A stretch of DNA of 32,929 nt from positions 1 to 32,929 of the forward strand of contig JACPRL010000160.1 of the NCBI GenBank assembly GCA_016189965.1. The letters are read 5' to 3'. Origin of the DNA: Acidobacteriota bacterium. Its GTDB lineage: Bacteria > Acidobacteriota > Terriglobia > Acidiferrales > 2-02-FULL-67-57. Below the pieces are notes generated by a model that was not told the DNA's origin, did no database searches, and saw nothing but the letters and a program-made list of their open reading frames with translations. This document shows, one piece after another, positions 14,370-20,905 of the stretch; the first letter of the stretch is position 1, and each line of letters opens with the position of its first letter. The position numbers were made by a program, and so were the translations under genes.

Positions 14370-15308
14370 CTATCGGATGGTGAGCGTCAGCGGCCGGTCG
14401 AGCTGCAGGGCCAGCTCGGAGCCGCGGCGGAGTTCCACGTCCTTGCCGCGCGTCAGCAGCACCAGGCCGGTCCCGGCGGCTGCCCCGCTGCCGGCGCCGA
14501 TGGCCGCGCCTTTGCCCCCACCCGCGATGGCGCCGATGGCGGCTCCGATGCCAGCGCCCGCGCCGACGGTGGCGGCGTCGCGCTTTTTCGACCCTTCGCC
14601 TTTGACTGTCCCTTCCTCGGTTACGGTTTCCTTCTCGCCTTCATCGAGCTCAGAGAGTGAGGCGGAGAGGTCATAGCGTTGGCCGTCGGGCAGCTCGAGC
14701 GTGTCAAAGCGCAGCCCGAGTTCCCCCCGGCCCTTCACCCGCCCGGGGCGCTCGAGGTGCGCCACGCTGCCGCGAATGACGCTCCCCTCCGGGATGGCCA
14801 GCGTGTCGCCAACGCGCACCGCCCGGTTCACCACCCCGTTGAACGGGTCGCCTTCGCGGTTCGTCTTCGTGCTCAAGGAGGTGTTGAGGCTAAAGAAAAT
14901 TTTTGTCCCTTCGGCCAGCAGGACCCGGCGCAGCTCGACCCGCGGCGCCTCGCTGGCAGCCTGCGCTGGTGCGCCGGCCGGCGCGGAAGCCGTAGTTGCT
15001 TCAACAGGGGCCGCCGGCGAGGCTGTTTGCGGCTCGGCCGCCGCCGAGGTTCGGCGCGGCGCGGCCCTTCGGGGTGCCGGTTGGGTGTAGGCCGGTGCCG
15101 GAGCTGCTTCTTGCGTGGCCGCTGGCGGCACGGTGTTGACGGCGCTCTCGCTGGCTTCTTCCGCTACTGGAGCACGCAAGCGCTGCATCTGCCAGCCCAG
15201 GAAGAAGGCTGCCGCCACCAGAATGATGACCACCGGAACCCACACTTTGGCCTTCATCCCCTCCACTTGGCGCCGATCAGGCGCGGAGAAAAGTTTCTGC
15301 GTCTGCAT
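14370..15308 (-). CDS. Membrane-anchored protein with TrbI/VirB10-like and glycine-zipper regions
   Basis: From ATG 15308 the product has 312 residues; ATG 15257 is an alternative and neither has an ideally spaced ribosome binding site. One transmembrane helix (22-39) is followed by an Ala/Pro-rich linker (45-115). A beta-rich domain next resembles TrbI/VirB10 (LLAEGTKIFFSLNTSL, DTLAIPEGSVIRGSVAHLER, LELPDGQRYDL). A glycine zipper (GAGAGIGAAIGAIAGG and onward, about 255-285) and a short basic tail with beta strands end it. The topology implies a protein that crosses the periplasm and may insert the zipper into a membrane. There is no secretion gene cluster around it, so a conjugation role is not supported. 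Function unknown. Confidence 0.75.
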   Translation of the reverse strand: MQTQKLFSAPDRRQVEGMKAKVWVPVVIILVAAAFFLGWQMQRLRAPVAEEASESAVNTVPPAATQEAAPAPAYTQPAPRRAAPRRTSAAAEPQTASPAAPVEATTASAPAGAPAQAASEAPRVELRRVLLAEGTKIFFSLNTSLSTKTNREGDPFNGVVNRAVRVGDTLAIPEGSVIRGSVAHLERPGRVKGRGELGLRFDTLELPDGQRYDLSASLSELDEGEKETVTEEGTVKGEGSKKRDAATVGAGAGIGAAIGAIAGGGKGAAIGAGSGAAAGTGLVLLTRGKDVELRRGSELALQLDRPLTLTIR

Positions 15309-15529
15309 CGCATCACGTCCGGTCTCCTTTTTGGACTCCCCGCCGCCGCGCCGGGTTGCCCACCCCTGTTGTTCATCTTTCTCGTTGACTCCGCCGGGTT
15401 GCGCCCGCAGAATCGCTTGCATTCGCCTTGCGGCGACACCGCCCGAATGCACCCTTCACTGAAATGGAGGCGAACAGACGTACCGCGGGAGTTCGGTGCC
15501 CAGAGCTCGATCGTCCACGGGAGGTCGCG

Positions 15530-17776
15530 ATGCTGAAGCCAAAACCTACTCCGGCTTTCATTCTTGCCGTTGCTTTCGTGGTGCTGGTCCCACTGCTCGC
15601 TTCGCAGGAGGCGACGCCATCCGAGCGGGAAGCGATGTACTACCGCTACTTGGAGTTTGCTTCGTACGTCAAGGGCGGCTCGGTCGAGCCGCACTGGATG
15701 GCCGACGGCTCCAGCTTCTGGTACGCCGAAGGCGCCCCGGACAACACGGTCATCTGGGAGGTTGATCCGCACAAGAACACCAAAGAGCCGCTGTTCAACA
15801 CAGCGCGCTTGCGCCAAGCGCTGACCAACGTGCTTGGCCACGAGCCGCCCTACCACGGCCTCCCCTTCGACAACTTCGCGTTCATAGAGGGAGAGAAAGC
15901 AGTCAAATTTGGTGTTGAAGACACTGAATTCATTCTCCAGCTCGACACCTACAAGGTCAGCCGAGCCCCCGCTCTGTCCGAGGAGGAGAAGAGCCGCCTG
16001 ATTCCCCAGGTCACTCGCAGAGACCCCTACGGCTATTGGCCCGACGTCTATGAAGTCCTTTCTCCAGACGGCGGGTGGTTTGCCGGGATTCGCGACTACA
16101 ATCTGTGGCTGCGTTCGACCTCTGACGGTCGCAGGGTGCAAATCACCACCGATGGCGTCCAAGACTATGAGTGGAACGAGGGCTATCCCCGTTTCCAGCC
16201 CAATTGGTCACCTGATAGCCGCAAGCTGGCAGTGAACAAGATAGACTTTCGCGGGGCCCCGAAGATCCCGGTCGTCCATTACATCAAGCAGAAGCAGGAC
16301 GTCGACTGGGTCTACTACCCAAAGGCGGGAGAGCCTCGTGCTCACAGCACGCTGTACATCGTGGATGTTCTCTCCAAACAACAGGTGAAGGTCGACGCGG
16401 CTGAAGAGCCGGGCCCCAGGCCGCTCCTCTGGCGCCCTGACTCGTCCGAACTGCTCTTTCTCAAAGTAGCCCGCTACGGGCTAAAGCTCGAGCTGATGGC
16501 AGCCGATCCGAACACCGGCTCCACTCGGGTTGTCCTGTCGGAAAGTGACCCTGTGGGTGTTTCGTTTCCCTTGCGGCAACCACAGTCTATGATTTCGTTG
16601 CTTTCAGATGGCCGAAGATTCATTTGGACATCGGAACGCGATGGGTGGAACCATCTCTACCTGTACCATTTGGACGGCTCGCTGATTCGACGGCTGACGC
16701 AAGGTACCTTTCCCGTTGTGCGCGTGGTCGCGGTGGACGAAAGCGCGGGTTGGGTCTACTTCACAGCTCAATCTGACCTCCAGCGCCCCTACGACACGCA
16801 CCTCTGCCGGGTGAATCTGGAAGGCCAGGGCTTCCAGCAGTTGACCGATGCGCCCGGCCAGCACGAAATCCGATTCGCGCCTTCCAAGGAGTTCTTTCTG
16901 GACATGCATTCGACCGTGGCTCGGCCACCAATCGTCGAGTTAAGGCGGGCCGATGGCATCCTGCTACAAACCCTTTCCAAGGCTGACACGGATGCCCTGG
17001 TGAACGAACTGAAGTGGAGGCCACCAGAGGAGTTCGTTGTCACGGCTGCCGACGGTAAGACAGACCTCTGGGGCGTACTCTACAAGCCCTATGACTTCGA
17101 CCCGGGCAGGCGGTATCCGGTGATCCAGGCCCTGGCGGGAAGCTATGGGCATACCGGTATGCCGCGCACGTTCGGCGATGTTAGCGGTCAATCGCTGGCC
17201 CAACTGGGTTTCGTCGTCATCAGGCTTGCGCCACGGGGGACAGACGGCCGCGGGAAACGATTCCGGGACGTCGCGTACGGACAGCCGGGGCAGCACGAGA
17301 CTGCCGATTTGGTGGCAGCGCTTCGGCAGTTGGCCGCAGACCGGCCCTATATGGACTTGGCGCGCGTGGGACTGTTCGGCGTCTCCTACACTGGGTTCAT
17401 GGTGCTACGTGCCCTGCTGCTCGCTCCGGATGTCTACCACGTCGGCGTCGCTGTTGCTCCCATCACCGACATGGCCGATCATTGGCGAAATGAAGCCATC
17501 CTGGGTCCGCCCGCAGAAAACGAGAAAGCCTATGCCGACGCCTCGAACCCGGCGTTAGCAGCGAACCTGAAGGGCAAGCTGCTGCTCATTCACGGCACCA
17601 GCGACAAGGACGTCCCGATTTCGCACACCATGAAAATGGTGGAAGCATTGATCCAGGCGGGAAAGCCATACGACCTGCTCATACTGCCGGAGCAGCCGCA
17701 TGAACCTCGCGGAATCAGTTGGACATACATGCGGGAAGCTGTCCGCCGCTACTTCCAGGAGCATCTGAAGCCGTAG
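15530..17776 (+). CDS. Exported dipeptidyl-peptidase IV-like serine peptidase (S9)
   Basis: From ATG 15530, preceded by GGGAGG five bases away, the protein has 748 residues. A signal peptide (FILAVAFVVLVPLLAS) directs it out of the cytoplasm. Residues 60-500 form the DPP IV N-terminal beta propeller (WLRSTSDGRRVQIT, FIWTSERDGWNHLYLYHLDG). From about 510 on is the alpha/beta-hydrolase domain. The catalytic triad reads Ser619 in GVSYTG, Asp692 in HGTSDKDVP and His724 in PHEPRG, in the order typical of S9. The Ser motif is GVSYTG rather than the more common GWSYGG. The usual job is removal of N-terminal dipeptides, often after Pro, from peptides in the periplasm. Confidence 0.92.
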   Translation: MLKPKPTPAFILAVAFVVLVPLLASQEATPSEREAMYYRYLEFASYVKGGSVEPHWMADGSSFWYAEGAPDNTVIWEVDPHKNTKEPLFNTARLRQALTNVLGHEPPYHGLPFDNFAFIEGEKAVKFGVEDTEFILQLDTYKVSRAPALSEEEKSRLIPQVTRRDPYGYWPDVYEVLSPDGGWFAGIRDYNLWLRSTSDGRRVQITTDGVQDYEWNEGYPRFQPNWSPDSRKLAVNKIDFRGAPKIPVVHYIKQKQDVDWVYYPKAGEPRAHSTLYIVDVLSKQQVKVDAAEEPGPRPLLWRPDSSELLFLKVARYGLKLELMAADPNTGSTRVVLSESDPVGVSFPLRQPQSMISLLSDGRRFIWTSERDGWNHLYLYHLDGSLIRRLTQGTFPVVRVVAVDESAGWVYFTAQSDLQRPYDTHLCRVNLEGQGFQQLTDAPGQHEIRFAPSKEFFLDMHSTVARPPIVELRRADGILLQTLSKADTDALVNELKWRPPEEFVVTAADGKTDLWGVLYKPYDFDPGRRYPVIQALAGSYGHTGMPRTFGDVSGQSLAQLGFVVIRLAPRGTDGRGKRFRDVAYGQPGQHETADLVAALRQLAADRPYMDLARVGLFGVSYTGFMVLRALLLAPDVYHVGVAVAPITDMADHWRNEAILGPPAENEKAYADASNPALAANLKGKLLLIHGTSDKDVPISHTMKMVEALIQAGKPYDLLILPEQPHEPRGISWTYMREAVRRYFQEHLKP

Positions 17777-17804
17777 CTGCGAAGCAAGCAATCCCGGCGC
17801 GGGA

Positions 17805-18362
17805 CTAGGGGAAGACGAGCAGGCGGCTGACGGGCTTGAGCGTGCGGGCGAGCGCGGCGAAGTCGTCGGGCGCGACAACCGAACAGTAGACGAGCGGTTC
17901 CGGGCAGGCAGGCGGTTCGCTGCCCGTCTGTGCCACGACCGCCATGTTGTTGTAGAGCAGTGCGGCGGCGCGCGCTTCTTCGAGACGATAGCGGCCGGGG
18001 ATCGGCGGGGCGCCGCGGCCGGGCGGGGTGAGCGCAAAGCGGCGCAGCGTGCGATCCTGCTGTCGCAGGTGGCCTTCGCGCCGCGCGGCGTAGAGCACCA
18101 GGTAGGGCTCGTCGGCGTTGGCCGCCGTTTCCAGCTCCTGCAGCAGTTGCAAGCGCTCGATCAGGACGCGCTGCAGTTCGCGCATCTTCGCCAGCTCGGC
18201 TTCCAGTTGCTGCTGCCGGGCTTCGAGCTCCCGGCGCTCTTCCTCGAGGCGCGCAAAGAGCAGGTAACCGCCGATCAGAAGGGCCGCCACGGCCAGTACA
18301 ATCACCGCGCCGCGGCCCACCGGGGCTTCCGGTTTGATGGGGGAAGGCAGCTCGGACCGCAC
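17805..18362 (-). CDS. Degenerate L,D-transpeptidase-like membrane protein
   Basis: This 185-residue protein has a transmembrane helix (19-37), a coiled coil (38-80, rich in Glu, Leu and Arg) and a C-terminal domain. The domain resembles the adjacent L,D-transpeptidase: EPYLVLYAARREGHL against ETYLVVDTAANRLYLY, and CSVVAPDDFAAL against CIRVGDDDLEAL, aligned without gaps. The catalytic-type Cys is kept (Cys160), but the SHG in front of it is replaced by LVY and the upstream catalytic His region is shortened. It is probably an inactive paralogue or regulator of the neighbouring enzyme (inference from a by-eye alignment). It lies 352 bases downstream on the same strand, beyond several hairpins. 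Confidence 0.7.
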   Translation of the reverse strand: MRSELPSPIKPEAPVGRGAVIVLAVAALLIGGYLLFARLEEERRELEARQQQLEAELAKMRELQRVLIERLQLLQELETAANADEPYLVLYAARREGHLRQQDRTLRRFALTPPGRGAPPIPGRYRLEEARAAALLYNNMAVVAQTGSEPPACPEPLVYCSVVAPDDFAALARTLKPVSRLLVFP

Positions 18363-18714
18363 CGCCCGATTCTAGTGCTGTCCCGAGCTGATGTGCAATC
18401 TCGCTGCGCGCTGACTGCAGGACAGGCACAACCGCGGCAGGCCGGCTCAGGGCAGGGAGGGCACAGAGAAAAGACAAGGGCGCCCGGTGGGCGCCTGGCA
18501 GACACGAATGTCTGCCCCACCACCAAGAAAAAAGTTCCCCCCGGACTAAGCGGTTCGGCCTCGAAGCTTCGGGGCTCCCTTGGACAATCTCAAGGCCTAC
18601 GCTTCGCTTCGACAGGGCAAGCCGCCTCTTCACTCACCGAGCCCCGAGGCCCCCGCCTCGGGGATAACAGCTACCAGCGGCAGAAGCCGCTGGTCTGAAC
18701 GATTGCGGAGGGCT
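18363..18714. repeat. Cluster of hairpin repeats between the two L,D-transpeptidase-like genes
   Basis: No gene is seen. Four perfect hairpins occur in about 220 bases: GGCGCCC/GGGCGCC (18479-18495); GGCAGACA/TGTCTGCC with loop CGAA (18497-18516), repeated at 23233-23252; CCCCGAGGC/GCCTCGGGG (18642-18663); and CCAGCGGC/GCCGCTGG (18674-18693). A family A-like stretch lies at 18598-18626. The last two hairpins stand just downstream of the L,D-transpeptidase gene and may stop its transcription. Confidence 0.75.
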
Positions 18715-19377
18715 TCAATAGAGGAAGACGCGGGCGCCGACGGGTGTGGCCTGATAGAGGGCTTCGAGGTCGTCATCGCCCACGCGGATGCAGCCGTGGG
18801 AGGCTGCCTGGCCGAGCTTTTCGGTTTCGGTGGTGCCGTGGATTTTGACCTGCTCGCCGAGGTCGAGGGCGTAGGCGCCGAGGATGCCGCGCACCACGCG
18901 CGAGGGGTCGCGCGGCGGCGGCACCGGCAGGCCTTCCTCGAGGAACGCCCAATCGGGCTTGAGCCAGGCCGGGTTCCGCTCTTTGCGCAGGACGCGGCGC
19001 ACCCCGCGCGGCGTCTCAAAAACCCACCAGCGGCTGCCGTCGGGCGACGCCAATACTTTGCCCGAGCCGGTCGAGACCACCGCTGCGCGCAGCAGGCGCT
19101 GGCCGCGGTAGAGGTAGAGGCGGTTGGCGGCGGTGTCAACGACGAGGTAGGTTTCCTCTGCACCGGAGTATTCGTAGCGCGCGGCCAGGCGGTGCGTCTC
19201 CTGGGTCAGGAGGGCGATCTGAGATGCGAGCTCGGCGCGCTCGGCCTCAGCGGCGAAGTGTTCAGCAGGAAGCGGGTCGGGCGGCAGGCTGATGCCAGCC
19301 GCGAGCAGCAGCGCGGCGAGCAGCAGGAACGGATAGAGCGCCCAGCCCCCCTCGCCTCCGCTCAGGAGCCCGCGCAT
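18715..19377 (-). CDS. L,D-transpeptidase (YkuD family), membrane-anchored
   Basis: From ATG 19377, with AGGAGG eight bases upstream, the protein has 220 residues: an N-terminal membrane helix (15-30), a short coiled coil (40-68) and a YkuD domain (75-220). The active-site signature SHGCIR is complete, with Cys196, His194 and a second His in KIHGTTE at 180. Enzymes of this family form 3-3 cross-links in peptidoglycan or attach proteins to it, in the periplasm. The gene is followed by hairpins and then by a degenerate relative on the same strand. It diverges from the OB-fold lipoprotein. Confidence 0.9.
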   Translation of the reverse strand: MRGLLSGGEGGWALYPFLLLAALLLAAGISLPPDPLPAEHFAAEAERAELASQIALLTQETHRLAARYEYSGAEETYLVVDTAANRLYLYRGQRLLRAAVVSTGSGKVLASPDGSRWWVFETPRGVRRVLRKERNPAWLKPDWAFLEEGLPVPPPRDPSRVVRGILGAYALDLGEQVKIHGTTETEKLGQAASHGCIRVGDDDLEALYQATPVGARVFLY

Positions 19378-19513
19378 GGCTGCTCCCTCCTTCTTTCTAG
19401 TTCGATGAGCGCGGGGAATTTTTGGATGTTCGCTCCGCTGGCACGGGAGCAACCAAAACGAGCCCGGGGACTATCGTAGCTTCGGCGGACGGAGGTCGGG
19501 CGAGGAGGAAGCG

Positions 19514-19864
19514 ATGCGACGGAGCCACAAGCTTGCGCTCGTTCTGGCAGTGCCGGCGCTGGCCGGGCTTCTGGCGGCCTGCCCCCAGCGCGTCACCATC
19601 GCCAAAATCAAGCAGGACCCCGGCCGCTACCACGACAAAGAGGTGGTGCTGCGCGGGCAGGTGACGCAGTCGTTCGGCGCCCTTGACCAGGGCATCTACG
19701 AGATTGACGACGGCACCGGGCGGCTGTGGGTGTTGGTCGAGGACGGCGGCGTGCCGCGCAAAGGCGCTGAGGTCGAGACCCTCGGCCGCGTCGTCCCCGG
19801 CATCAGCTTCCAGGGACGCGACTACGGCACCTCTCTGCGCGAGAAGAAGCACCGCCTGCGTTGA
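19514..19864 (+). CDS. Small OB-fold lipoprotein
   Basis: The 116-residue protein has a lipoprotein signal peptide with lipobox LAAC (Cys23). A single OB-fold of the tRNA_anti-like type follows: IAKIKQDPGRYHDKEVVLRG, then VTQSF and IYEIDDGTGRLWVLVED. GAGGAGGAAG lies just before the ATG at 19514. The fold binds ligands of many kinds; what this one binds is unknown. It ends seven bases before the convergent tRNA-Ser gene. Confidence 0.78.
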   Translation: MRRSHKLALVLAVPALAGLLAACPQRVTIAKIKQDPGRYHDKEVVLRGQVTQSFGALDQGIYEIDDGTGRLWVLVEDGGVPRKGAEVETLGRVVPGISFQGRDYGTSLREKKHRLR

Positions 19865-19871
19865 TGGCTGG

Positions 19872-19960
19872 CGGAGGAGGAGGGATTCGAACCCCCGAGC
19901 CCGCTCTCGCGGACTAGCCGCTTTCAAGGCGGCCCCGTTCAACCGCTCCGGCACTCCTCC
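19872..19960 (-). tRNA. tRNA-Ser (anticodon UGA)
   Basis: The minus strand folds as a class II tRNA of 89 bases. The acceptor stem pairs GGAGGAG (19960-19954) with CTCCTCC (19879-19873), with discriminator G at 19872. The anticodon stem GCCGC/GCGGC closes the loop CTTGAAA, giving TGA. The long variable arm (CTAGTCCGCGAGAGCGGGCT) and T loop TTCGAAT are typical of serine tRNAs. Confidence 0.94.
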
Positions 19961-19967
19961 GCGACCC

Positions 19968-19973
19968 ATTATA
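19968..19973 (-). promoter_or_regulatory. Candidate -10 element for tRNA-Ser
   Basis: TATAAT on the minus strand ends seven bases before the tRNA 5' end, the expected distance. A matching -35 is not clear. Confidence 0.45.
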
Positions 19974-20047
19974 GAACCTGTGCTGCCAAATTGGTGCTTG
20001 TCCTGTAGCCAGCCGTCGGTAACATCAGTGCGTTTCGAGGAGTGACC

Positions 20048-20833
20048 GTGGGGATCCGGCTCATTCAGGTGGATGCGTTCACCGACCGTCCGTTCGCCGG
20101 CAACCCGGCGGCCGTCTGCCTGCTACCGGAAGAGCGCGAGAAAAGCTGGATGCAGAGCGTGGCGCGGGAGATAAACCTTTCGGAGACAGCGTTTCTCGTG
20201 CGGCAGGGCGACGGCTGGAAGCTGCGCTGGTTCACGCCCGCGGTCGAGGTCGAGCTCTGCGGCCACGCCACGCTGGCCAGCGCCCACGTGTTGTGGGAGC
20301 TGGGCGAGTTGACGGCGGAGGAGACTGCCCGCTTTCATACGGCGAGCGGCCTGCTCACCGCGGTGCGGAAGGGCGACTGGATTGAGCTCGACTTCCCCGC
20401 TGAGCCGGCCGAACCCTGCGCCGCGCCGCCGGAGTTGGCGCCGGCCCTGGGCGCGACACCGACTTACGTCGGCAAGAACCGCTTTGACTATCTGGTCGAG
20501 GTGGCGACGGAAGAAGAGATCAGAGGCCTCGCGCCCGACTTCGCGCGGCTGGCTAAGGTGACGGCGCGCGGGGTCATCGTCACCAGCCGCGCTGCACCGC
20601 CCTACGACTTCGTCTCCCGCTTCTTTGCGCCCCAGTCAGGCGTTCCGGAGGACCCCGTGACCGGCTCGGCGCATTGCTGCCTGGGCCCGTACTGGAGCCC
20701 GAAGCTGGAGAAGAGCGAGTTCCTAGCCTACCAGGCCTCGGCGCGGGGCGGCGTGGTGCGGGTGCGACTCGCAGGAGAGCGCGTGATGTTGGGAGGTCAA
20801 GCCGTCACCGTGCTGCGCGGCGAACTCCTGTGA
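20048..20833 (+). CDS. PhzF-family isomerase/epimerase-like protein
   Basis: GTG 20048 is taken as the start because AGGAG (20037-20041) sits at the right distance; GTG 20042 overlaps that site. The 261-residue product has the two-domain PhzF fold signature: VDAFTDRPFAGNPAAV, the catalytic Glu46 in NLSETAFL (Glu45 in PhzF), FTPAVEVELCGHATLASAHV and, in the second half, SGVPEDPVTGSAHCCLGPYW and ARGGVVRVRL. PhzF isomerises a phenazine precursor, but most homologues act on unknown metabolites, and no phenazine genes are present here. It lies 87 bases after the divergent tRNA-Ser. Confidence 0.87.
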   Translation: MGIRLIQVDAFTDRPFAGNPAAVCLLPEEREKSWMQSVAREINLSETAFLVRQGDGWKLRWFTPAVEVELCGHATLASAHVLWELGELTAEETARFHTASGLLTAVRKGDWIELDFPAEPAEPCAAPPELAPALGATPTYVGKNRFDYLVEVATEEEIRGLAPDFARLAKVTARGVIVTSRAAPPYDFVSRFFAPQSGVPEDPVTGSAHCCLGPYWSPKLEKSEFLAYQASARGGVVRVRLAGERVMLGGQAVTVLRGELL

Positions 20834-20905
20834 TTGCTTGCTGCCCTTTGAGCGATTAGAATCCCCCTTTCATTTGCCTTCGGTCTCGGATTGAGGTTTC
20901 AGCCT

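Noticed and set aside
15254..16162. 302-codon minus-strand ORF across the start of the S9 peptidase gene
   Set aside because: No motif or ribosome binding site; the plus strand has a signal peptide and DPP IV propeller.
18363..18714. Possible CRISPR array, because of repeated palindromes
   Set aside because: The hairpins differ from one another, are not evenly spaced and have no spacer pattern or cas genes nearby.
19397..19969. 190-codon minus-strand ORF covering tRNA-Ser and the OB-fold lipoprotein
   Set aside because: It reads through a tRNA gene and lies opposite a lipoprotein with a clear signal peptide and ribosome binding site.
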